DNA of 38,461 nt from Phycisphaerae bacterium (GTDB lineage Bacteria > Planctomycetota > Phycisphaerae > Sedimentisphaerales > Anaerobacaceae): assembly GCA_011776225.1 (NCBI GenBank), contig JAABXR010000374.1, positions 1 through 38,461 on the forward strand, read 5' to 3'. Below, in pieces: positions 1 through 9,647 of this stretch. The notes under the pieces were generated by a model. The model saw only the letters and a list, made by a program, of their open reading frames with translations. It ran no database searches and was not told where the DNA came from. Position numbers and translations under genes: made by a program. The number at the start of each line of letters is the position of its first letter. Position 1 is the stretch's first letter.

Positions 1-1
1 C

Positions 2-607
2 TCTATCGACCATATCTCTCGCCGGCACTTTCTGGGCAGGACTATAAAGCTCGGAACAGCGGGCTTTGCCGCTTCCTGTATAACAACATCACCCGCATCA
101 GCCACAAAAGAATCAACCTCCAGCGGCCCCTGGCAGATTGGCTGCTACACACGTCCCTGGGGCCGGTATGATTACCGCGTTGCACTGGATGCCATTGCTG
201 AAGCTGGCTTCAAATATGCCGGCCTGATGACTACCAAGTCCAAAACGGGCCTGGTAATTTCGGTCTCCACTACAATCGAAGAGGCTGAACAGGTCGGCGA
301 GGAAGTAAAGAAACGCGGTTTGTCCATCCCTTCAGTATACGGCGGTGGTATCCCGGTAGCGAAGTCACTTAAAGAAGGTATCGAGGGTCTTAGAAAACTC
401 ATAGACAATTGTGCCGCCTGCGGTGCGAAGAACCTGCTGATGGGCGGAATCGGCAACGAAAAGCTCTACAAGACTTATTACAAAGCCATCGCCGAATGCT
501 GCGATTACGCCGCTGAGAAAGGCATCGGCATCAGTGTCAAGCCGCACGGCGGCCTGAATGCCACAGGGCCCCAGTGCCGCAAGACCGTTGAGATGGTCGG
601 TCCATAA
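2..607 (+). CDS. Sugar phosphate isomerase/epimerase-like (xylose-isomerase-like TIM barrel) domain, 5' partial, with Tat-like N-terminus; ends at an apparent frameshift
   Basis: Frame 2 is open from the window edge: SIDHISRRHFLGRTIKLGTAGFAAS...WQIGCYTRPWGRYDYRVALDAIAEAGFKYAGLMTTKSKT..., continuous with ORF 227..607. SRRHFLG is Tat-like. The continuation KNFRIWYDPGNIFYYSNGELDP lies in frame 3. Confidence 0.75.
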   Translation, partial: SIDHISRRHFLGRTIKLGTAGFAASCITTSPASATKESTSSGPWQIGCYTRPWGRYDYRVALDAIAEAGFKYAGLMTTKSKTGLVISVSTTIEEAEQVGEEVKKRGLSIPSVYGGGIPVAKSLKEGIEGLRKLIDNCAACGAKNLLMGGIGNEKLYKTYYKAIAECCDYAAEKGIGISVKPHGGLNATGPQCRKTVEMVGP

Positions 608-2291
608 AAATTTCCGCATCTGGTATGACCCGGGCAACATCTTCTACTACTCCAACGGCGAACTCGACCCGGTCGTCGATGCCGCCACCGTGGATCGGCT
701 CGTGGTTGGTATGTGCATTAAGGATTACAGACACCCCAAGGACGTCTTGGTAACGCCTGGGAACGGAAAGGTTAATTTCCCCGCAGTTCTTGCCCGCCTT
801 AAGAAAGGAGGATTCACCCGCGGCCCACTGGTCGTAGAATGCCTTGAGCGAGGAGACCTGAAAAAAACCCTCGCCGAGGCCTCAAAGGCCCGACGGTTTT
901 TAGAGGAACTTACCGGGCAAAAGGCCTCCGCTGCCGCACCGACACCTATGACCTCTGCAGCACAACTGAACGCAGGCATAGCATCCATCGACATCACACC
1001 GCCGATCGGTTACCGTATGAGCGGATACTTTCGCGAGCGACTAAGCACCGGCATAGCAAACCCACTGAACGCCAAGGCTATCGTCCTTCGTCAGGGTAAG
1101 GAATCCGCGGCCCTGGTATCCTGCGATATCATAGGCCTATCGCCCGATGTTTCCTCTCGCGCCCGCAAGAAAGCCGCCGAAAAGACCGGTATTCCACCCG
1201 CGAACATCCTCATTGCCGCAACACACACCCACACCGGGCCTCTCTATTTTGGAGCGCTGAGAAAACACCTACATGACCTGGCGGTTGCAAAATATGGCAG
1301 CGATCCTTGTGAAAAGGTGGATTACCCCGCGGAACTTGTCAACAAACTCGTCAATGTAATAACAGAAGCAAATGCCTCGGTAAAACCTTTTCGCATGGAG
1401 GCCGGAATGGCCGAACAGCAAGGCCTCTCGTTCAACCGGCGATTCCACATGAAAGATGGAAGTGTCCGGTTCAATCCCGGCGTGTTAAACCCGGATATCG
1501 TCCGCACGGCAGGACCAATTGATCCTGAGGTAGGGATGGTTTCTTTCCGCGCCGTCGACACCGGCGGCATTGACGCAGCTTTAGTAAACTTCACCCTGCA
1601 CCTCGACACCGTCGGTGGAACTAAATACGCGGCGGACTATCCTTTCTACCTGGAGCAGTCACTGCGACAAAAATATGGCAACGAGTTCACTCTCCTGTTC
1701 GGAACGGGCACGTGCGGAGATATCAACCACATCGATGTTACGAAGAAGCAGCGTCTCAAGACAGACTACATTGGCAGGACGTTAGCCGAAACAGTGAAAG
1801 CAAAAGCGGAACATCTCAAAACCATTACGCAGCCCGCACTCGCCGTAAGAAGTGAGATAGTGAGCGTACCCCTTCAACATTACGGCCCTGAGAAGGTCGC
1901 CTTGGCACGCGAGAACATAAAGAAAGTCGGCACCCGAGAACTATCATTCCTCGAACAGGTCGAGGCGTACAAAATACTGGCGGTCGAAATGCGCCGCAGT
2001 GAGACGATTCCTCTTGAGGTCCAGGTTTTTCGCCTGAGCCGTGACGTGGCAATCGTCGGCTTGCCCGGTGAGGTATTCGTCGACTTTGGTCTCGCGATTA
2101 AACGTGCAAGTCCCTTCCCGACTACACTGGTCATTGAACTGTGCCAGGACGCACCCGGCTACATCCCAACGAAGAAAGCGTTTGCCGAAGGCAGTTACGA
2201 AACTGTCAATTCGAGGATCGCGCCGGGAGGCGGCGAAATAATGGCCGATGCAGCGATAAAACTCACTAAAATCGCATACAACAGCCGGTAA
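558..2291 (+). CDS. C-terminal part of the isomerase-like domain followed by a neutral/alkaline non-lysosomal ceramidase-like domain
   Basis: After the frameshift (~600): HKNFRIWYDPGNIFYYSNGELDPV...; from ~960: LNAGIASIDITPPIGYRMSGYFRERL...ALVSCDIIGL...ILIAATHTHTGP, typical of the ceramidase N-terminal domain. Real coding in this frame probably starts near 600, not at 558. Confidence 0.75.
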   Translation: MPQGPSAARPLRWSVHKNFRIWYDPGNIFYYSNGELDPVVDAATVDRLVVGMCIKDYRHPKDVLVTPGNGKVNFPAVLARLKKGGFTRGPLVVECLERGDLKKTLAEASKARRFLEELTGQKASAAAPTPMTSAAQLNAGIASIDITPPIGYRMSGYFRERLSTGIANPLNAKAIVLRQGKESAALVSCDIIGLSPDVSSRARKKAAEKTGIPPANILIAATHTHTGPLYFGALRKHLHDLAVAKYGSDPCEKVDYPAELVNKLVNVITEANASVKPFRMEAGMAEQQGLSFNRRFHMKDGSVRFNPGVLNPDIVRTAGPIDPEVGMVSFRAVDTGGIDAALVNFTLHLDTVGGTKYAADYPFYLEQSLRQKYGNEFTLLFGTGTCGDINHIDVTKKQRLKTDYIGRTLAETVKAKAEHLKTITQPALAVRSEIVSVPLQHYGPEKVALARENIKKVGTRELSFLEQVEAYKILAVEMRRSETIPLEVQVFRLSRDVAIVGLPGEVFVDFGLAIKRASPFPTTLVIELCQDAPGYIPTKKAFAEGSYETVNSRIAPGGGEIMADAAIKLTKIAYNSR

Positions 2292-2323
2292 CAACTAACA
2301 CAAAACCTACATCATATTAGATT

Positions 2324-5300
2324 CTATGGATTGGCGGCACCAGGCGAAGGTATAGCCGCTTCCCAATTGACCACGTCATTGCCGTAATCACTAGGCTCCT
2401 TACGCGAAAGCGATTTGCCAAGCCCATCAGCCTCTCTCGGCCATAAGTCTACTCCGCCGGGACAATCCTCAGGATGCCAGCCGTCACTGTAAGTCACCCT
2501 GTCGATGCGGATATAATGACGGTTACCTTGATTATCAATATCACCGGGCATAGCAATCTGTAACCTCTCGCCGGCGTTGCTCAACCTGCCGCTGTAACCT
2601 TCGAGAACCTGAACGCCCGGCGGCATGACGCCATACCTTGCAGTAAAGGCTGTAAGATCCCTGGTCAATATCAGATAACCATAAGCCTGTATCGTCACAA
2701 CAGGACCGCTCGAGAAAGTGTAATCAATACCATCGGTGAACTTCCACGGTGCGGATTTGTCATAGCGATATAACGTCACCAGTGCTCCGGTTATGTTGTG
2801 AAGCTCGATATATTCCTCATTCTGATTGCCGGTCGGCGGATTGTACATAATCTCGTTGATTACAACGGGACCGACTTTGGGATAAGCATTATTCGAATCC
2901 GGCGTATTGTAGTCCATCGCCACAAAGTTGAAATTGCCGGTGCTGCTCTTGTAGTAACGACCAAACGATACGTTGGTCTGCGAAGCCCCAAAATCCTCCA
3001 CCTGGCGGTAGCCGGTCAGGAAACCATTCGGGTCCAGATATGAGGAAATACATGCCTCCTCACCGTTCTCGCTTAATGCAAAAGGTATAAGGCAGCCTGG
3101 ATCTCCAGGATTATTGAAATCCGTGTCCTGATAGAAGACCACATAATCGTTGCCGCCAATCGTTGTTCCATCGGCAATCCTGTATTTGGTAAGGTTTGGC
3201 TCATCCCTGTTATTGTCACTGAGGAACCAGCCGCCGATGTTGATAGGTTCGCTCGTGGTGTTGTGCAATTCAATCCAGTCCGGCCCGGCATTCGAATGCG
3301 CCATAACTTCGTTGACTACTATAGCACCGGGATTTGGAAGAATGCCGCTATCATCGGCGCCGGGTGTGCCGTTGCGGTAGACACTCGTACGCCAGGAGTC
3401 TTTCTTGCTCCAGCGTCCCATCGGGTTGGCTATATCCTGAAATTCACTTTCGCTTACTGCCCGATTATAGATGCGAACATCATCAATTAAACCGTTGAAA
3501 TAAAGTGAAGAAGAAGGTTCAAAACCAATATAAGCATTGCTGCTAACCCCTAAAAAACCGGTTGAATTATCACTGTCTTTCAGTTGGCCGTCAACGTAAA
3601 GCTTCAGGTTGGAACCATCATTGGTCCCGGCAACATGGTACCATTCGTTTGGATTAATTGTGTCTGGTGAAATCGCCTGGACATAAGCGGCACCTACAAC
3701 AATGTAAAATGCAGGCCTGCCACTGGAAATATAGAAATAGTAACCATTACCGGCATTTTGAGTCAGTACGGGATTCCATATTCCCCCGAACTCGCTCGTA
3801 CGTATCCATGCCTGTGCAGTTACGGTATTGCCTATTAAAGGAGCGACAGGGCCAACAGAGACATAATCTTCGGCACCATCAAAGTTCAAAGCTCCGTTAA
3901 TTCGGCCGGCTGTCCAGGTTGGGTCTCCATATAAGGTCCCGTGGTTAATACCCGCGCTGTCTGTCGCAGTGTTTCCGGAGCCGTCATCAAACTTCCAGTG
4001 CGCAACCAGACCTTCCGAACTATAAATGGCGCTATCGCCGGGCTCTATGATAGTCAGTGAAAAGCCATCGCCGTCGGCGATTGGACGCCAGCCATCCTTG
4101 TACTCAAAATCCAGAATCGTTCGGCCGATAACATCCTCCAGTCTAATTCTTTCACCATTGTTGGCCAGGCTGCCTGTGTATTGGCCTGCCGTATTGACTG
4201 ATGTGCCGTATTGTGCTTCAAATGCACTCTGGTTTTTCACAACTACAACGCATTCTTCGGGATCAAGCTCTATATCAGGGAAGGTGAAATGGATTCCTTC
4301 AGTGAACTTTACCAGATTCAGATTCAGTGTACTTTCTCCGATGTTTTTCAGTTCAATGAATTCCTCGTTCGGATCATTTATATTGCCCGTATTCCTTGGA
4401 TGGTACATAATCTCGGTGATGCGAAGGTTCTCGACGAGCGGACCGATGGAAAATATCGCCTCGTTCAGTGCGCTCCATGCGCCGCCATCCAGAACACGAG
4501 ACTTAACATGTGTGCTCTTGTTTAGTGTTATCGGATTGGGGGGAGTATATTGCGTCCCCACAGCATTGCCGGTCACGGGCTGGCGTGGATCGCTGCCGTC
4601 AAGGGTATAATAGATGGTACCGGACCCGTTGGGATTACTTATGGTCATGTTAAATCCGCCGGGAACCTCGCCGCCGTGTTGGTTGAAAGTGGGCGGATCC
4701 ACATCAGGATACCAATCCACATTTCTCAACTGCTGAAGAACAACTCCTACTCGGGGCGTCAGGTGCCTGCCGTCTGCAGTATCATAGAGCAGATCGTCAA
4801 TTTCGGGCACCCAATGGTCATCTTTTGTAAAAGGAGTTGTCCGCTTGGCATCGCCCCACCGCGCCGAATGTGCAATGATTGCCATATCGATTTGATTGGC
4901 ACGGTTTAGGACACGATTTCGGCATTTCTCGATGGTAAGAAGGCCGTCATTGAAAAAGTGGCGATACACATGGTCAGCAAAATGAAGGCTGTAATCGACA
5001 TTGGAAAACATGAGCTGTTCATGCAGCCAGTGCGCAGCGAAGTATTCCCTTTGACTAAAGAGGGTTTTGCTCGAGGTAAAAGGCGTAACCATATTCAACT
5101 CGGCGCTACCGGCACCGAGGGTATGCTCGTTATCATGGTGGAACCATATAAAACCATCCGGATTAACCCGATTAAAAATAACCCATGTGTTGTTTGGCTT
5201 ATCACCGAAACGCGAGCCGGGTCCGTCTCTGTCACCCGTGTAGTATTCGATTATCATAAAATCAATCAGGCCATCAACATCAAGTAATTTCTCATAGGTC

Positions 5301-8300
5301 GGATTGGGCGTGCCGTCGAGGTTTAATCCCTGCACTCGATAATACCTTCCGTAATTATCGAAACCCGCTATTGTCTCGTCGTAGAGCCGGTCAAGGGCCT
5401 CTCGGTTACCGTCTGTAGGTACCATTCTTCGGCCGGCGCTATAGTTCGATGATATGACGTCGTAATCATCCTTATCACCGCCAAAATAAGTCTCACCGAA
5501 CGAGGCCTCAGAGCGCTCCTGCGTCTGGAAAATCCCCCAATAATGACCGTTTATATAAAGATGGTAGTAGCGGCTTCGAGTATACGGATGGCCTGTCTCG
5601 CCTTGTACGTCACGGGACCACACCTCACGAACCAAGGTATTTGCGCTGCTGTTCTGGAAAGCCCAGGAGTAGTTCTGACTTGTGCGCAGGTCTATATGAT
5701 CAAATTCGTCGACACCTTCATCGGAGAACAAAGGGTATCTTAGTCTGCCGGCGCCATATACGGCCCGGAAGAAAAATCGGAATGCATGTTTGGGATTGCT
5801 GTCGCTGACGCTGAAGCCGCCACGAATCCGCATGCCGGCATCTATCTGGAAACCGTCACGCATATCAGCGGGTAATCCCAAACGTACTCCTCCCTGACTA
5901 TTAGGTACCTGCACCATGTCGGGAAAGCCCGGGCCCTGCGGATTAGGTGGATAAATCAATTCTATTGAAACGGGTCTCTCCCACGCCCTGCCTTCATGTC
6001 CCGCATTGACGTAAATTCCAATTGAGGGATCAAAAAGATTAGCCAAATCAGTCACCATCGAGATCGTAGGAATCGAAAGTAATGCATTGTCAACCATACC
6101 AAAATACCGCGGATCATTAACGACGACATCCGGATCCATACCATAATCAATCATTTGGCCGTTGACACTACCTGTGGGCCAACCGGGGCCGGGCGCTTCA
6201 CCATTAGGCGACTGTGTTATCACGTCGTTGACAAAGATATAAGTGTGTGTTTCCACTTCTGAGTCCAGCCAGCCAGGCTTGACCGCTATGGCACGAATGG
6301 TGGTAGTCCCATTCACATTGAGCGGGCTGATGTAAGTACTTCCATGTGTTATGGTGGGCTCTGAACCATCAAGAGTGTAATGTATCTCAGCACCTTTGGT
6401 CCCGGTGGACAAAGTTAACTGAAATCCAGTGTCATAAAAACCACGCTCATGACTGAACCAAACCTCATCAACAGCACCCAGTGCACCTGAGACGTTGAAC
6501 GCCCTCGGTGTCGGCGTTGTGAAGTATTGAGGAACACTCATGTTGCTGGCGGCGGTCAGTTCAGGCAAGATAAGGAAATTTGGGTCGCCGGCGTTGTCAT
6601 TAAGCCCGTGAATAGCCAGCACGTTCTTACCGGCCTGCAAAACGCCCAAATAGGCGGTAAGGTTAATAACCTCGAAGACCGAAGCATCCTGAATCGGACG
6701 ATTGGAATCAGCTGTTGAGTTCCACTGCAATGAGCCCGGTGCATTGCGGCTGCAAACTTGTTGGCCATTAAGGTAAGCCACAAAACCATCCTCGTACTTC
6801 ATCCGCAATATTAATTTATCAAAAAGCTCCGGCTCCCCTAATTCGAGATTAAACTCGCTGCGCATCCATAGAGAGGCGTTGGAACCTAACATATCGTTCT
6901 TAACATCGGTGCCGCTGAAACCTCCCTCAAGCTTGAATACGTCAAAGGAATACGCCTTGCGACCATCGGTAGCACTTGGATCGGCCTCGGCCCGAACCGA
7001 AAAGCTGCCATCGGCCGCTGTAATACCGGTCCAGCGTGCTACGTATCCTTCGTTGTGATTGTCGCCGGTGTTGAACTGCACCTTGTTTTCAGCGAGGACG
7101 ACTACGCCGGGAGTGCTGGCATTTGTATAAGTATCGGCGCCGCTAAGAGTATAATTCGTGAACCGGCCGGTGTAATTGCTGCGAGCAGCCGATGTGGCAA
7201 AGGTGTACTCGGTCGACGGATCCAGACCCGTGAATGTTAAGTTGACCTGCCAGCCTGCACTGCCATAAGTAAGTACGCCGGTCATATCGGTAATTCCGCC
7301 GAACGTATTGTGGGCATCGGTGCCAACGGCGCAGTCACCTCCACCGGTAGAAGTGCTCGGCTGCCAACTGACGCCGCCGCTCTCTGTCAGCGTTGCCGTT
7401 ATACCTGTGTTTTCACCTGTGGCCTGATCCAGCAGCGGCCCGTAAGTAGGACCAGGATTCCCGCTGCCAATACAATAGGTTGTAACGTTTTCGGCGATGT
7501 ACTGACCACTGGCATAGATAACATCATTGTAGGCTACGCTCGGCTCGCCCCCAACTCCGAAACCAATCCCGGTTTTTCCCGTATCCCATGTTGAGTCGTC
7601 GAAATCAACATCAGCCCAATCGGTACCCAAACCCGCATCACCGCTGGTGGGAACATAATATGAAGCGCTCGCACCTCTTGGTACGAGCGTTGCGCCATAT
7701 TGTGTCAGACCGTAAGAAACATCAGTTAACTGTCGTGGATATTCCGGTGAATATTCGTGTACGACAGCCATGCCGTCAGGTGCCACAAGGGCAAGATAAT
7801 CTCCCTCCTGGTTGAGTTCGAAGTTGGTGTGTAGCTCGTTCGGGTCCAATCTGTTCTTTCCCGATGCGAATACTATCAGGAATTCGCCCGGATCAACCTG
7901 AACACCGCCTGGAAACTGCCACTTGGTAAGATTGGAATCATTGTCGGTCAGATACCAGCCGTCCAGATTGACTGTTGTGTCCGTCGGATTGTAAATCTCA
8001 ATCCAGTCGGAGGAATCCCCGTCAGAATCCAGCAGGTCGCCTTCCTTCGGTGGCAGAGGCGGCTTGTTGCTGGCGTTACTGGCCAGGAACTCGCTGATGA
8101 CTATGTGGGGATTAACCACCTGCCAGTTATTTGCCAACAGGGCAAAGTCGGCCATATTTACCCCGTCAGCACCATCCAGGTCGGCAATGCAATTAGAGAC
8201 CAGACAGTCAGGATCCAACCATTGAAAGGCATACATCCGCAGGTCTTCGGAATCTACCCTGTAGTCCCTATTCAAATCACCTACGGCAAAAGATTGGGCT

Positions 8301-8392
8301 TCGCTCAAACCGGTCAAAGATACTATCAATAGCACTGATAACGCCGTAAGGCGTACCCAAACGGAAAATAAGGTTTTCTCAAATATGGGCAT
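2324..8392 (-). CDS. Very large secreted multidomain protein: signal peptide, dockerin-like repeat, four lamin-tail-like (LTD) regions, CotH-kinase-like domain, two chitobiase/hexosaminidase C-terminal-like segments, LamG/ConA-like domain
   Basis: 2022-aa ORF. Dockerin-like GDLNRDYRVDSEDL...ADLDGADGVNMADFALLANNW; LTD motifs VISEFLASN..DWIEIYNP, RITEIMYHP..EEFIELKN, VVNEVMAHS..DWIELHN, VINEIMYNPP..EEYIELHN; CotH-like GMRIRGGFSVSDSNPKHAFRFFFR...YGAGRLRYPLF; IHYTLDGSEPT and IYYTLDGSDPR; LamG-like GLVAHWKFDDGSGNTATDSAG. Confidence 0.85.
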   Translation of the reverse strand: MPIFEKTLFSVWVRLTALSVLLIVSLTGLSEAQSFAVGDLNRDYRVDSEDLRMYAFQWLDPDCLVSNCIADLDGADGVNMADFALLANNWQVVNPHIVISEFLASNASNKPPLPPKEGDLLDSDGDSSDWIEIYNPTDTTVNLDGWYLTDNDSNLTKWQFPGGVQVDPGEFLIVFASGKNRLDPNELHTNFELNQEGDYLALVAPDGMAVVHEYSPEYPRQLTDVSYGLTQYGATLVPRGASASYYVPTSGDAGLGTDWADVDFDDSTWDTGKTGIGFGVGGEPSVAYNDVIYASGQYIAENVTTYCIGSGNPGPTYGPLLDQATGENTGITATLTESGGVSWQPSTSTGGGDCAVGTDAHNTFGGITDMTGVLTYGSAGWQVNLTFTGLDPSTEYTFATSAARSNYTGRFTNYTLSGADTYTNASTPGVVVLAENKVQFNTGDNHNEGYVARWTGITAADGSFSVRAEADPSATDGRKAYSFDVFKLEGGFSGTDVKNDMLGSNASLWMRSEFNLELGEPELFDKLILRMKYEDGFVAYLNGQQVCSRNAPGSLQWNSTADSNRPIQDASVFEVINLTAYLGVLQAGKNVLAIHGLNDNAGDPNFLILPELTAASNMSVPQYFTTPTPRAFNVSGALGAVDEVWFSHERGFYDTGFQLTLSTGTKGAEIHYTLDGSEPTITHGSTYISPLNVNGTTTIRAIAVKPGWLDSEVETHTYIFVNDVITQSPNGEAPGPGWPTGSVNGQMIDYGMDPDVVVNDPRYFGMVDNALLSIPTISMVTDLANLFDPSIGIYVNAGHEGRAWERPVSIELIYPPNPQGPGFPDMVQVPNSQGGVRLGLPADMRDGFQIDAGMRIRGGFSVSDSNPKHAFRFFFRAVYGAGRLRYPLFSDEGVDEFDHIDLRTSQNYSWAFQNSSANTLVREVWSRDVQGETGHPYTRSRYYHLYINGHYWGIFQTQERSEASFGETYFGGDKDDYDVISSNYSAGRRMVPTDGNREALDRLYDETIAGFDNYGRYYRVQGLNLDGTPNPTYEKLLDVDGLIDFMIIEYYTGDRDGPGSRFGDKPNNTWVIFNRVNPDGFIWFHHDNEHTLGAGSAELNMVTPFTSSKTLFSQREYFAAHWLHEQLMFSNVDYSLHFADHVYRHFFNDGLLTIEKCRNRVLNRANQIDMAIIAHSARWGDAKRTTPFTKDDHWVPEIDDLLYDTADGRHLTPRVGVVLQQLRNVDWYPDVDPPTFNQHGGEVPGGFNMTISNPNGSGTIYYTLDGSDPRQPVTGNAVGTQYTPPNPITLNKSTHVKSRVLDGGAWSALNEAIFSIGPLVENLRITEIMYHPRNTGNINDPNEEFIELKNIGESTLNLNLVKFTEGIHFTFPDIELDPEECVVVVKNQSAFEAQYGTSVNTAGQYTGSLANNGERIRLEDVIGRTILDFEYKDGWRPIADGDGFSLTIIEPGDSAIYSSEGLVAHWKFDDGSGNTATDSAGINHGTLYGDPTWTAGRINGALNFDGAEDYVSVGPVAPLIGNTVTAQAWIRTSEFGGIWNPVLTQNAGNGYYFYISSGRPAFYIVVGAAYVQAISPDTINPNEWYHVAGTNDGSNLKLYVDGQLKDSDNSTGFLGVSSNAYIGFEPSSSLYFNGLIDDVRIYNRAVSESEFQDIANPMGRWSKKDSWRTSVYRNGTPGADDSGILPNPGAIVVNEVMAHSNAGPDWIELHNTTSEPINIGGWFLSDNNRDEPNLTKYRIADGTTIGGNDYVVFYQDTDFNNPGDPGCLIPFALSENGEEACISSYLDPNGFLTGYRQVEDFGASQTNVSFGRYYKSSTGNFNFVAMDYNTPDSNNAYPKVGPVVINEIMYNPPTGNQNEEYIELHNITGALVTLYRYDKSAPWKFTDGIDYTFSSGPVVTIQAYGYLILTRDLTAFTARYGVMPPGVQVLEGYSGRLSNAGERLQIAMPGDIDNQGNRHYIRIDRVTYSDGWHPEDCPGGVDLWPREADGLGKSLSRKEPSDYGNDVVNWEAAIPSPGAANP

Positions 8393-8679
8393 CTATATAA
8401 TCCTTCCTCACTGATGTTTTACGTTAATAATCGCGTTTTTTACCTTTGCGGGTCCCCATTTTGACTACTATTGTGAGGTGGGGACTATGTAACCTGCGGG
8501 CCTTAAAATCACAATTACAGAACACATAATTCCGTATTTTAACATATTTCAACGGGCTAAATCAACCTTATTTTACACAAATCATCCTTACAAAGATTAT
8601 GTGCGTATTTTTCGAATTTGCTCTGGTGGGGACTATTAAACCCAATTTATGCCAAAACTGCCGCCGGCTTAGAGCCGTA

Positions 8680-8708
8680 TTGACCGAAGCATTGCTTTGG
8701 TGTAGGAT
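8680..8708 (+). promoter_or_regulatory. Candidate sigma70-type promoter for the DUF362 gene
   Basis: TTGACC (8680..8685), 17-nt spacer, TAGGAT (8703..8708), 54 nt upstream of the ATG at 8762. Confidence 0.4.
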
Positions 8709-8761
8709 GTTTTTTGCCCCGGGGGCACGCCCCTGGGAGCTGATTTAGTGGTCAAAATTTA

Positions 8762-9553
8762 ATGAGTATAGTAGCTAAAATCAAATTTATCGACTATGAA
8801 ACGAGCGTCTCAAAGGCCCTCGACTTGATAAAAGCAGCCGGCAAGTTACCCCAAAAAGGGCTGGTCATTATCAAGCCGAATCTCACTAATTCCAATCCTC
8901 CACCCGTAACAACCAACGTCAAAGCCGTTGAGGCGGTTTATAAGTATTGCAAGTCACACAGCAAAGCTACAATTGCTATCGGCGAGGGATGTGGCGATGG
9001 TATTACTATAGACACCTTCACGGCCAACGGCTATACAGATCTGGCCGAAGAATATGGAATAAGATTGATCGATTTTAATGAAGAAAAAGCCATTGTGCTG
9101 AAAAGAAAAGATACTCTGCAGTTGAAAAAACTTTATATCCCGGAGATTGTCAAAGATGCTTTCATTATTTCCCTTCCGGTACTTAAGGACCACTGTTTCA
9201 CGGCAACCACTGTAGCCATGAAGAATATGTTTGGAATTGCCCCGGCTCCCTATTACCGAGGTTCCTGGAACAAATCAAAATTGCATTCTCCCTCAACTCA
9301 CAAGTCGGTCGTAGACATTTGCCTGTACAAAAAACCCGACCTTAGCGTCGTGGATGCTTCGGTCGCCCTTGCAGGTTCGCACCTGTCGGGTGAAAGCAAA
9401 AACTTCGGGCTTATACTCGCAAGTTTCGACGCGGTGGCAGTCGATGCCGTAAGCAGTGAACTATTAGGTCATGACCCAAAAGATATCCAGTATCTTACAC
9501 TTGCCAACAACGTGTTAGGCAGCTTAGACAGTATCGAGATTCTTCATGGTTAA
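8762..9553 (+). CDS. DUF362 domain-containing protein
   Basis: 263 aa; LVIIKPNLTNSNPPPVTTNVKAVEAVYKYCK...PVLKDHCFTATTVAMKNMFGIAP...VVDASVALAGSHLSGESKNFGLILASFDAVAVDAVSSELLG is DUF362-like. Confidence 0.8.
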   Translation: MSIVAKIKFIDYETSVSKALDLIKAAGKLPQKGLVIIKPNLTNSNPPPVTTNVKAVEAVYKYCKSHSKATIAIGEGCGDGITIDTFTANGYTDLAEEYGIRLIDFNEEKAIVLKRKDTLQLKKLYIPEIVKDAFIISLPVLKDHCFTATTVAMKNMFGIAPAPYYRGSWNKSKLHSPSTHKSVVDICLYKKPDLSVVDASVALAGSHLSGESKNFGLILASFDAVAVDAVSSELLGHDPKDIQYLTLANNVLGSLDSIEILHG

Positions 9554-9647
9554 AGAAAATATCAATTATCCCGAACATATCAAGCCGGGAGAGGCTATCT
9601 CTATATGTGACAAGAATAACAATTTGATTTTTTAGGTATTATATGCC

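Noticed and set aside
600-607. TAA at 605..607 as a genuine gene end with a separate downstream gene
   Set aside because: The TIM-barrel motif HKNFRIWYDPGNIFYYS continues immediately in another frame with no RBS/start between, so a frameshift is the simpler explanation.
2798-7815. Numerous plus-strand ORFs of 60-194 aa inside the 2022-aa gene
   Set aside because: Antisense shadow ORFs with no motifs; the minus-strand multidomain protein explains the region.
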